Source: Ilex aquifolium
Lineage: Eukaryota > Streptophyta > Magnoliopsida > Aquifoliales > Aquifoliaceae
DNA: 64,000 nt
Direction: 5' to 3'
NCBI GenBank assembly: GCA_951799425.1
Contig: OX637402.1
Location: 25,661,492 to 25,725,491, forward strand
The position numbers and the translations under genes are program-made. The notes under the pieces are model-generated. The model saw only the letters and a program-made list of their open reading frames with translations. It searched no databases and was not told the DNA's origin. How positions within the stretch are numbered: position 1 is the first letter of the stretch; every line of letters starts with the position of its first letter. This document shows, one piece after another, positions 49,901 through 60,005 of this stretch.

Positions 49901-52900
49901 CAAGAGAAGTAGCTCGTATCCTCTTTAAGATGTTATTATGCTGGGAAGGAATTCCATTAATAGCTGTTTTTATAGTTTCTACAATCTTTGTCAGTAGTGT
50001 TGACATCTGCTTCTGATTCATTCATGATCCTTAGCGACGTCTCTAGATATTTTCCGCCCTTTTGTAGGGTATAGAGAAGTTAGACTCGTGATCAAGGAAT
50101 CCAGACATGTAATTTGATTATGAATTTTTAATTAATGGTTCATTGCCTGCTTCGCTTGACTTTGTTTGTCAGTTACTAACATTGCCATGTCTAAAAGTGA
50201 GTCTATTCTCTTCACTAAGTCTCTGTTTACCCTTTTTTGCAGCGTGGTGGAGATCCCCTAATCCTTTGTTTTGTGGATTTTGTAAATCCTGCTTGTGCAG
50301 CCACGGCTTTGAGTGCATTGCAAGGTGATCACTTTTGTCGTTATGATATTCATAAATGTTATAAGATAGGCATGACAAGGATGTAATTAGTCTACCCTAT
50401 ATGGGTGTATAAGTCTTTCTATTATTTTTGCATACATATTTATACATGGAGTGGGGAGAGCCGGTATTACATTCTCCTTTCCTCTTGCCTCCTCCTCCAA
50501 ACCCTAGCCTCTATTTTAACATGGTATCAGAGCCAAAACAATCGGCTCACATCCTTGCCAACTAGCTAGAGTCTCACTTTCTCCTTCTCGTCTTTCCTCT
50601 ATTTCTTCATTTTTTTTTTTTCGTTTCTTTTGGGTAGTTGAAGCTTAGTATCGACATGTGTGAGGATCCTTGGATCCAGTACCTGTTAAGGTGTCGTTGA
50701 TGACTGGGCATTAAGTTTTCTTGGCCCCAGTCATCGTTCGTTGCTGGCGAAATGTTGGTGTTTTCTGCTTCATAGAGGTCATCAATTGAACAAATCGAAT
50801 TCTCGATTGAACTATGATTTCAATTTTTCTGCTCGGGTGTGGGATTTTATTGCGATTTGGTGTTTGGAATCCTCTTTTTTGCATGAAGGTGGCCTGGATT
50901 CTTGCCCGCAGCGCAGTTGGCGAGATGGTCATAGGGTCGTCGATCTCCTGTTTGTGAGGACGAAGACCCTGTTTGGCGGCAGGGATAAAGTCTTATTCTC
51001 TTCAGTTTGGATATCCACTTGTTGGATATCAAACTTGGGCCTATTCCATATAGCCCAACTTATCATCTTGGGCCAGTTCCATCTACCAGATCTAGCCTGT
51101 TGCCTCCAGCCTAGTTGACTCTAGCCCAGTTGTCTCCAAGCCAATTCAGCATCAACATTTGAGGTTCAACCAGTTCAGTTCCAAATCTGGTCCACCAGTC
51201 CGGTTCAGGCCGGTCTATGTCGGTTCTCTTATTTTTTAACCCGGTTCAGCACTCTGTTGGTTTGGTTTAGGCCTAAGGTAGGCTGGTTTACTCTTTCTGT
51301 TGGCCCGGTTCAGTTGTCTCCAGCTTTCTGTTGGCCCGATTCAATCGTCTCCAGCTTTCTGTTGGCCTGATTCAATCGTCTCCAGGCTTTACTCCTTCTC
51401 AGCCCGGTTCAATTGTCTCCAGCCCTTTGCTGGCCCCATTCAAGTGTCTCGAGCCTCCTGCTGCACCGGTTCAGTCTTGTTCTACTCCACCTTGGTCTTA
51501 CCTCTTTGGGTTTAGGTTGGATTCATGGGTTACAACAGGGAATGGCCTCTCAGGACTCTAAGGAAGATCCTCCAGCCCTTCCTCCTGAACTTTTATGTGC
51601 ACCTCCACCAGCCCTACCACCAAATCTCTCTACTTCTCCATTCTTTCATGCTCCAATGACCTCGGGTTAAACATAACGGTAGTAATTATGTTTTCTGGGC
51701 TCGATTGGTTGATGTTTTCATTAAGGGAAAAAGACTTTGTACAAATTTGGTGGGAGATAAACCAAAAGAAAGTGACTTGGGTTTTGCATAATGAGAACAA
51801 GAAGATGCACAAATTATTTCACTCATGTTGAATAATATTGAGTCTCATATTAGTTCTACTCTACTTTATCTAGGCACTGCGAAGGAGATATGAGATCAAT
51901 TGACTTAGATGTATTCTAGTATCGAGAATCTCACTCGCATCTATGAGGTGTGCAAGCAATATTTTGGACTTGAACAGGGAACTTTGAACCTCGAAAAGTA
52001 TTTCTCCAAGGTTATGGGGACTTGTCGAGAACTTAAGATGTATTAATCTATTTTGTCTGATATTTCTTGTATGCAATAACGTGAGGATTTTGATGTTTGG
52101 TTTTTAGTTGGGTTGAAATCTGGGTATGAGCATATCTGTGCACAGATTTTGAGGAGTTCTAAACTTCCCTCGCTCCCAGATGTATTTTCTACACTATCAG
52201 ATGCTAGCTCTTCTCGTAGTATTGAGCCTAATGGTGATCGTTCTGCTGTAGTTGTCTCTCAAGGTGGTTCTTGTGGAGATTGTGGTGGTAGCAAAGGTTA
52301 CGGTAATTGTGGTGGTTTCAGTGGCCCTCGTGGAGGTTATGGTGGTCAAGGAGGTCGAAAATGTAATCATTGTGGTTGTAATAATCCCACTGATTGATTA
52401 CTATTGAGGTTTACATGGTAAACAATCTGTCTCGGCTCATCAGGCTTCTAGAGTAGGTTCTTCCCTCTGGGTACACTATCAAGTGCTAGTTCTTCTCGCA
52501 GTATTGAGCCTAATGGTGATCGCTCTGCTTTAGTTGTCTCTTTGGGTGATTCTCGTGGAGATCGTGGTGGTTTCGGTGGCCCTCGTGGAGGTTATGGTGA
52601 TCAAGGCCGTCAAAATTGTAATCATTGTGGTTGTAATAATCCCACTGTTTGATTATTGTTGGGGCTTACATGGTAAACAATCTGTCTTGGCTCATCAGGC
52701 TTCCAGAGGAGGTTCCTCCCTCTGGGTCCACTCAACTGTCAACTACTAATCTTATTACTATTTCCCGTAATGATTATACTCAATTTTTGTCCCAAGAAAC
52801 AGGCCATGCCTTCCTCTACTGCTACTTCGGCCTTGTCAGGTACAACATCTATTTATTTAGTATTTTCTGCTTCCAACCTGTGGATCATTGCTTATGACGC

Positions 52901-55900
52901 TTCTAATCATATGCTCAACTATTCTGGTCACTTATCTAATTTTCGACTTGTAGTCTCTTCTTAGAGTGTTATTGTCGCCAATGGTACATCCTCTTAGGTT
53001 TCAGTTTTGCATACTATGCAACTTAGTTATTCTTTCTCTTATCTTCTGTTTTGTGTGTTCCTCAATTTCCTTTTGGTTTGCTATCTATTAGTAAGCGTAC
53101 TCGCTCTTTTAATTGTTCAGTGACATTTTATCCTTCGATTTGTGTCTTATAGGATCTCAAGACAAAGAAGATTGGTATGAGGCATTAATTAGGTGGTCTT
53201 TACTATCTTGACTTTGAGAGCTTTACAGACCTCACTATCCCCTTTACAATGGCACTGTCGTCTTGGACATTCATCCTTTTTGGTTCTGAAGTCTCAAGTT
53301 TCTAGTGTTAGTTATGTGTCGTCTTTTGTTTTGTGAAGCATGTCAACTTAGTAAGTACCATTGTGTGTCGTTCAAACCTAGGATTGATAATCGTGTCTCT
53401 ATTTCTTTGAATTAGTCCATTCTGATGTATGGTTCCCCTCAACTATTCTTCTATTTAATGGATTTTGTTATTTTGTGACATTTGTGTAGTCAAATGCTCT
53501 ACCACTGAGCTATGGACCCCACCAATCAATTGTCATATTATTTTCATATGACTTGGTTGTTTTTAATAAAATCTCGCTCTGAATTTCTTTTCATCTTCCA
53601 ATTATTTCGCCCCTCAAATTAAGATACAATTTGGATGCAATATACGTATTTACGATATGATAATGCCAAAGAGTATACCTCTAATCCATTTCGGGCCTAT
53701 TTTAATTAAAATGACATTGTGCATGAAACTTCATGTGGTTACACACCCTAACAAAATGGTGTGATTGAGTGAGAGAATCGCCATTTATTGGATGTGACCT
53801 GAGCGCTCCTATTTTATATGCATGTCCCTAACCATTTTTTGAGTGATGCTGTAACCATTTTTTGAGTGATGTTGTCTTGATTGCTTGTCATCTTATTATT
53901 CAGATGTCCTACTATTTTACAAGGAAAAACTCCCCACTCTATTTTGTTTCTAGGCTCTCCACTGTTTTCTCTTCCTCCTTAAGTTTTTGGATGTGTCTAT
54001 TATGTCCACAATCTTGGTTCTTGTTTTGATAAGTTTGACCCCCAGGCTACCAAGTGCATCCTCATTGGTTACTCCCACACCCAGAAAGACTACCGTTGTT
54101 ATAGTTCTACTTTTCGGAGGTCTTTCACAAGTGCTATTGTCGCCTTTTGAGACTCTACTACTCATTTTTCTGCTCCTTGTGTTCCCCTTGAGTGTACTCT
54201 TAAGTCACCTCCCGTGTCTATCCCGTTTCCCTTTCTAGCTCAGGTTCCCTTTTCATTTGTTCCTTAATCATCCCTGACACAGAGTTCCCACCTTGCCACA
54301 CCCTTACATGTTTATACTTATCGGTCCAGACCACCTGCTATAGCTCCAACATCGGCTTCTTTGTCGTCTTCGGATTCGATTCTCTTAGATGTGTCTAATT
54401 CTCTACCCATTGTTCTCTATAAAGGTATTCGTTCTTGTGCTATTAAGCATCCTATAACTCATTATAGTTCTTCACATTTGTTATCTCCTTTATTTTCTTG
54501 TTTTACTTCTCAATTATTTACTCTCTCTCTTTCTAAGACTTTAGCAGATGTCTTATTTGATTTGGGTTGGTGGACAACTATGGAGGACGAGATGCATGCT
54601 CTTCATCATAATCATACTTGGGATCTTCTCCCGTTACCTCCTGGTAAGCAGGTTGTTGGGTGCTGTGGGGTCTATAACATCAAATTTCTTCCAGATGGCT
54701 CTGTGGACCGTCTTAATGTTTGTTTGGTTGCCAAAGGGTATACCCAAACTTTTGGCGTTTACTATTCGGAGACTTTCTTCCTAGCTGCAAAAATATCTTT
54801 TGTCAGGGTTTTGATTTCACTTGGAGCTAACCTTGACGAATCCTAGTATCAATTAGATGTCAAGAATGTTTTCCTACACAGTGATCTTGCGAAATAGGTT
54901 TTCAGGGAACAACCACCTGGGTTTGTTGCTTAGGGGGAGTATTATGGCAGTGTGTGCAAATTGAAGAAAGCCTTGTATGGGTTGAAACAATCACCACACA
55001 CGTGGTTTGGAAAGTTTTCGAAGGTTGTGTTGGATTTTGGGCTTCATAGATGTCAAACAGATCACTCAATATTTCATTTACGAATTGGTGGAGGTAATAT
55101 CCTCCTTGTCGTTTATGTTGATGATGATATTATCATTATAGGTGATGATTCTGTAGGTATTGCCAAGTTACGACATTTTCTACAACATCGGTTTTGTACC
55201 AAAAATGTAGGCAAGCTTAGATATTTTCTTGGTATTAAAGTTGCTAGATCTAGACAGGACATTAGCTTGTCCCATAGAAAATATTTGCTTGATCTTTTGA
55301 AGGAAACAAGTTTTTTGGGTGGTAGACCAATTGATATCCCTATGGATTCAAATCATAGACTAAAGGTGAATGTTTTTCTACTCCTGGACGATACCATCTC
55401 CTAGTTAGGAAGTTGAACTACCTCACTAGTAATCGACCAGATATTTCATATGCAGCGAGTGTAATAAGTCAATTTATGGAGACTCCTCGAGTACTCCGTG
55501 GGCTGCTATCTTTGGATCAATCGATATCTCAAGCGAGCCTATAGACTTGAATTGTTGTATCAGTCGCATGGGCATCTTCGGCTAGAAGGGTTCACAGATG
55601 TAGATTGGGCAGGGTCTTCCTCAGAGAGATGGTTCACTACAGAATATTATACCTTTTTAGAAGGTAATCTGGTTACATGGAAGAGTAAGAAGTAGACATT
55701 GGTAACACGATCTATTGTAGAAGCTGAATACAGGACAATGACTCATACATATAGTTATGTGGTTACAATATTTTTTTCAAGGAAATTGGTTTTTCAGTGC
55801 AAAATCCACTTCAGTTGTTCTGTGATAATCAAGCAGTTGTTCATATAGCTTCTAATCCCGTGTTTAATGAATGAACGAAATACATTGAAGTTGATTGCCA

Positions 55901-56799
55901 CTTTGTTCAAGAAAAGGGTGTTATGTGGAGAGGACCAGCTTGTTGATACATTCACCAAGTCTTTGAGTAGTACTTGTTTGAGAGATATTTGTTCAAAGCT
56001 GGGATGATACGATATACATTCGCCAGCTTGAGAGGAGTGTTAGAATATAGGAACGACAAGGATGTAATAAGTCTACCTTTTATGGGTATATATGTCTTTC
56101 TATTATTTTTGCATATATATATATATACATGGAGTGAGGTAGAGACGCTATTACGTTCTCCACTCCTCTTGCCTCATTCTCTAAACCCTAGCCTCTACTT
56201 TCACAATAATGTTGACACTTGATACTTTGTCTCAGCTTAAAGTATATATTTATGTGTTTATATTTGGTAATGGAGATGGAAGAACTTTCACAGCTGCTGT
56301 TACCATGAGTTCTATGCTTCATGCAACTTCTGTAACTTCGGTTGGTCATGTAATTATCTCTGGTCATACACACTTATCTTTCGTAGAGATGGTAAGGTAG
56401 GTGTGAACATGGAGTCGTTATGGGATGAGAACCAATTGCTATATTTCCTTCTTTGACTCATATCTATCACAAATGATGTATTTACTTTGTGAAGTTCAAA
56501 AGAAAATGCTATAGTTGGAAGGTGTAATCATGAGTAATATCTCTCAGGCAGTATCTATCGAAATTTGGTGAAGTGGTTGCCATGCCATTCAGTATTAGAC
56601 TGGTCTAGACGTGCTTGCAGATCTTAACTTTGTATCAGTGTTGTTGTTTTCATTCTTACTGGAAAAAAACTTAACAGTGCTGGTGTACCCCACAGGTTAT
56701 AGGATGGATGAACATGATCCTGATTCTGCATACTTACGCCTGCAATTTTCAAAGAACCCAGGTCCAAGGTCTGGCTCTGGATCTCGTCGGAGGCGTTAA
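45588..56799 (+). CDS. NSRA: Nuclear speckle RNA-binding protein (NSR family), copy 1, interrupted by two transposons in introns
   Basis: Six coding exons: 45588-45666, 49390-49460, 49546-49915, 50047-50108, 50243-50324 and 56696-56799. They total 768 bases and an open frame of 255 residues. The start MADGYWNGQPSLHPSA and 'LLKRPRSDY' are typical of this family. A disordered glycine-rich part follows, then one C-terminal RRM with 'VYVEGLP' (RNP2-like), 'HIFRPFVGYREVRLV' and 'LILCFVDF' (RNP1-like). In Arabidopsis NSRs sit in nuclear speckles and modulate alternative splicing with the ASCO long RNA; the Medicago relative binds ENOD40. Exon 3 has an exact 75-base in-frame duplication (49624-49773) adding 25 residues. 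Intron 1 holds a 1.69-kb Mutator-like element, intron 5 a 5.85-kb copia element. All splice sites remain intact, so expression is possible but the 6.4-kb last intron may hamper it. Confidence 0.9.
46214..46463 (+). other. Conserved intronic ORF-like segment, NSR copy 1
   Basis: Within intron 1 a frame including 'NIMSHKKDET' and 'LVTSLSSFVKEVLSN' stays open. The equivalent in copy 2 (59332-59628) also stays open, with most differences conservative. Copy 1 has an extra stretch of about 75 bases after 'VAKSS'. It could be a cassette exon or a captured gene fragment; no family recognised. Confidence 0.3.
47008..48696. mobile_element. Non-autonomous Mutator-like element, 1689 bp, in NSR intron 1
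   Basis: The ends 'gggcaaaatctagtttatcc' and, as complement, 'gggcaaacttcaatttaccc' are inverted repeats that continue into 'cttgtggtttgc'. A perfect 9-base duplication 'atcttttta' flanks it (46999-47007 and 48697-48705). Copy 2 of the gene has the empty site near 60070-60082. The interior holds no transposase but a 358-base tandem duplication. Confidence 0.9.
47409..48120. repeat. 358-bp tandem duplication inside the Mutator-like element
   Basis: The unit beginning 'agattttttttcaacatttg' at 47409 starts again at 47767 and runs to about 48120. Only scattered substitutions separate the two. An open frame across part of it (47602-47805) has no recognised family. Confidence 0.85.
49624..49773 (+). 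repeat. Exact 75-bp in-frame duplication in exon 3 of NSR copy 1
   Basis: Units at 49624-49698 and 49699-49773 are identical base for base. Each encodes 25 residues beginning RALSMADPVGLG. Copy 2 has a single unit. Since even intron 1 differs between the gene copies, identity of these units marks a recent event or recent conversion. Confidence 0.95.
50357..50521 (+). repeat. 5' LTR of the copia element
   Basis: It starts 'tgttataagatagg' and ends 'ctattttaaca'. By eye it differs from the 3' LTR at about 24 places in 165, so identity is near 85 percent. Confidence 0.9.
50522..50533 (+). other. Copia primer-binding site
   Basis: 'tggtatcagagc' follows the LTR directly and is complementary to the initiator methionine tRNA 3' end, as in most plant copia elements. 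Confidence 0.9.
52210..52740 (+). repeat. 282-bp tandem duplication in copia gag
   Basis: A section from 'cttctcg' through the zinc knuckle to 'gttcttccctctgggt' begins at 52210 and again at 52492. Both copies keep the glycine-rich and CNHCG parts. The second lost the short 'ggtagcaaaggttacggt' part. Confidence 0.85.
53485..53519 (-). tRNA. Antisense 5' half of nuclear tRNA-Cys inside copia integrase
   Basis: On the minus strand the 30 bases from 53519 down to 53490 match the 5' half of plant nuclear tRNA-Cys(GCA) as I remember it. They cover the acceptor strand 'gggtcca', the complete D arm 'agctcagtggtagagc' and the anticodon stem 'atttga'. The following 'ctaca' resembles 'ctgca' with one change at the anticodon, where the match ends. 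There is no 3' half, so it is not a working gene. Confidence 0.65.
56038..56205 (+). repeat. 3' LTR of the copia element
   Basis: It starts 'tgttagaatatagg' and ends 'ctactttcaca', preceded by a purine-rich tract 'gagaggag' (56030-56037). Confidence 0.9.
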
Positions 56800-57185
56800 A
56801 ACAGTCTTCAGACATGATGCCTACTATTTCGGCTGGTACATATCTTAATGGAAATCTCCCGTCCAGAATGTGCTTTTCTAGGATGTATTATTCCCGCAAC
56901 ATGCCATTTTAGATTGCTTAACCATGTGTGTACACTAACAGTGAAGATTTGTGTTTGTACGCCTACTATTTTGGGGATAAGGAGACTGCTTTTGACCTTC
57001 CAATTTTTAGCCATTAAAAGAAAAAGGTGCTATTTTGGTTTAGAATATATTTGCCAATGTACAATGACTTAGTTTTGGTTGGTCGATAATTTTGTATTTT
57101 GCAAGCACCTTTGGTCCCTTATAAGAGGAGTTCTTTTCACTTCAGTCTCACAAGTGAATAGAGGGTGGGATTATATTTTTTGTTT

Positions 57186-57506
57186 TATTCAGTACTTTTT
57201 GATAATGCTTGAAAGGAGTAGTTGCCTTCTACTTCGGCGTCTTCAACTTCTTAAATTGTTAGGTGGAGAATTGTCTAACATCTTATAAGCCCACCTACCT
57301 AACCGGTATGAGATTGGTGACATATGGCTGAGGCTAGGGACAACCACCATGTCAAATGCCTTCTGATTCATGTAACTTTTAGAAAGCATAGTGTTATAAA
57401 TACATTGGCATGTTATACACGGAAGTTGGGTAGACTGCTTAAGGTGGAGTTGTGGAGGAGTAGGTGTTAGGATTTGAATTATCGAAAAACCATGGTCTAC
57501 TTACAG
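57186..57506. other. Spacer after NSR copy 1, no gene seen
   Basis: Homology between the two NSR blocks ends near 57185 and 62665. The following 320 bases match nothing else in the window. Confidence 0.5.
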
Positions 57507-58050
57507 CAATGTGATGGGCTAAATTGGGCAGCCCAAGTGAAAACGTTGGGCCTACCTATTGTGTAAATTAGATATGTTGAAAGCTCAACCTGATTGGTTA
57601 TAAAACTCTAAATACTATATAATTCAAGTACTATTCATGTTTGAAGTTTTAAAATTGAACTCTACAATTCCGATCAGAATTGGGGTTTTTTGAGTTCAAT
57701 TCGCATTAAAATCAGGTTCCAGTCCATGGCTGAGTGATTGAGTTGAAATTCAAGTTTAATTCAGGTTAATCCGAATCCACAAATTTTATTTATCTTCAGG
57801 TTTTATCCTAAAAATTCAAGATCTCAAAATGATTAGTGTATGAATTTAAATATCAAGTTGAGATTTTTTTTCTCGCCCATAATTAGATTATTGAAAATCC
57901 TTGTACACGAATATTTTAAAGTTCATTTTGGTTTGAGATTCTTGAAAATCTTTGTGCAAACATGAACTTTTTTAAGTTTAAGTCTGATTGAATTTGAATA
58001 AATCGCTCAAGTCGTAAGATCTTTTTAATCACCGAGTAGTTAGTTCAGTA
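57507..58050. repeat. Dispersed repeat B, copy 2 (short form)
   Basis: From 'caatgtgatgggctaaattg' to 'taatcaccgagtagttag' it follows 40043-40826 closely, lacking a segment of about 190 bases after 'gtgtaaatt'. Confidence 0.7.
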
Positions 58051-58294
58051 GATAAGAATTTAAATTTAATCGCTTAATATTTGTGTTTGAGTTTTCATAA
58101 CTATTATTGTTCGGGCAAGGTAAACCTACTTCGATCCTCACATAAATACAATAAGAGTTTTTCGTAGACAACTGTGTGGTATTAACTATTAAGATAAAAT
58201 ACTCCGTCACACGAATATAAAGTATAAGAGTATTTTTAATAGATTTTTTATTCTTACTCAACTCTTTCAATTAACTATAAAAAATTAAAGTTGG

Positions 58295-58413
58295 AAGAAA
58301 TTTATCTCTAATGAATATTTTAGTCATAATATAGATGACTAACCTTTAACTTGACCGAAAAAAAATTAATCAAAATACACATAAATTGACATGGACACAG
58401 TCGAACAAAAAAA
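58295..58413 (+). mobile_element. 5'-truncated SINE, family copy 5
   Basis: 'tttatctctaatgaatattt', 'gatgactaacctttaacttg', 'ttaatcaaaatacacataaa' and an A-tract at about 58406-58412 match the 3' part of the SINE family. The tRNA-like head is missing. Confidence 0.5.
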
Positions 58414-58456
58414 CCCTATCAAAAATTAACTTCCAATTGGCTCATTTAACTCTCAA

Positions 58457-58577
58457 ACCAGTCGACGCTTCCAAATCTTCTTCCCCGACCGAGAGTGAAA
58501 GAGAACGGGATCGAGCTCGGCGCGTGGAGCAGAAGCCAAAACCGAGCTAGGGTTTTACAGCTCAAACTCCAACCAAG
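58457..58577 (+). promoter_or_regulatory. 5' leader exon of NSR copy 2
   Basis: Matches the leader of copy 1. The donor 'aag|gtacgc' lies at 58577/58578 and the acceptor 'ttacag' at 58741-58746. The leader intron holds a (CT)n run of about 36 bases (58612-58648), longer than in copy 1. Confidence 0.6.
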
Positions 58578-58605
58578 GTACGCCCTCTCTCCATTAGGGT
58601 TTTCA

Positions 58606-58653
<48 letters not shown>

Positions 58654-58751
58654 TATACAGTTGTGTATGCGAAAGAAATGGATACACAAGCATATTCGTG
58701 TACACACACCAAAAAGGAAAAAAGAAAGTATAATTTTTTATTACAGAAGAG

Positions 58752-59965
58752 ATGGCGGATGGATACTGGAATGGTCAACCGTCTCTGCATTCCTCAGCAG
58801 GCTTGCTCAAGCGACCTCGTTATGACTATGGTAAACTATTCCATGCTCTAATTTCAATATCAAAGTATATAAATGTATCGTCTATATGTCTATGAGCCCA
58901 CGAGATTGGTGAAATTGAATCGAATGTTTTCTGGTGAACTAATTTTGCATATCGAAATCGTGGTCTTGGCATCAATTTGACACTATGTTGGTCTAATCTT
59001 GCTTTTGTCGTTGCGATTTGAAATTAAATTGACTTTATTGTTTAATTCTTGTATATAGTTCTGTATTGTCCACCTTGTGTGTTTCTAGGGTTTGCTATTG
59101 TGGCTATCTCAACAATGTCACTTCTGGATTCTTTCGTGCGACTCTTTGTAGATCTAGCCGTCTTAAGGGATCACCAAAGGCATAGTTTGTGAAAGATTTT
59201 GTTTGAAATTCTGGGCAGAAACTTTGAGGAGGCATGAGCATTTACAAGTGTTGTTGAAAAAGTTGCCTTTATCCTACTTCTGACATTACCAAAGTTGTAC
59301 CTAACATTAATTATGTGAGTAAGGGGCCAGAATGTATGAAAGAGATTCAGATATCACACGAAATGCTGAAATAATTTTGAACATTATGAGCCATAAGAAA
59401 GATGAAACTGCTGATTTGGTAACATCCCTTTCATCTTCGGTAAAGGAGGTTTTATCAAATTCAGCTATTGGTGATGCTAATGGTACGGAGGTTAAGAATA
59501 CAAATTCAGTTGCTAAAAGCAGTGCACTTGACATGTCGAATATGCCTCAATTGACTTCTCCGAGGCGGCGAGGTGCAACCTTGGGCATAATCATGAAACA
59601 CCTAAGACTTTGGTATTTTTCCCTTTAGCTGATAATATTTGTTGTTGATCAGATGGCTTTGATTGTTATAGTTGATATGCATAATACCGGATTGGAAATC
59701 CAAGCATAAATATCTGGTTCTAATCCAAAATTCTACACGTGAACTTCACAGATCTACTTTAATCTGTCTCCGAGTATAGCTACTTTTTTGGGATCATAAA
59801 TTTCGGTCTTTTTCTTTTTTATTTGCATCATCCTCACTCTTTCTACAGATCTCTCTGCATTTCTCTTTGATCTTGCTTTCTATGTAGCCCATTTTTGTTT
59901 CTTTTTATTTTTTTTGTGACACTAATACCCAATTTATTGAAATCAACCTCTGTTTTAAAAATAAG

Positions 59966-60005
<40 letters not shown>

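Larger units (their letters stand above)
50357..56205 (+). mobile_element. Ty1/copia retrotransposon, decayed, in NSR intron 5
   Basis: It has two LTRs (50357-50521 and 56038-56205), a methionine-tRNA primer site, then decayed gag and pol on the same strand as the gene. Visible parts are gag with a zinc knuckle remnant (CNHCG, 52365 and 52617), the GAG-pre-integrase 'LQWHCRLGH' (53245) with 'CEACQLSKYHC' (53335), an integrase start interrupted at 53485, reverse transcriptase from about 54580 with 'KKALYGLKQSP' (54965) and 'YVDDDIIIIG' (55117), and RNase H with 'DVDWAGSS' (55598). Many stops and frameshifts make it inactive. The target duplication is 'ataaa' (50352-50356) and 'ataat' (56206-56210). 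Confidence 0.92.

Noticed and set aside
49621-50016. Reading NSR copy 1 as a 131-residue stand-alone protein
   Set aside because: The frame runs through the donor at 49916; joining 49915 to 50047 restores the RRM sequence HIFRPFVGY.
53485-53519. A functional tRNA-Cys gene
   Set aside because: Only the 5' half is present; the T arm, 3' acceptor strand and intact anticodon are missing.
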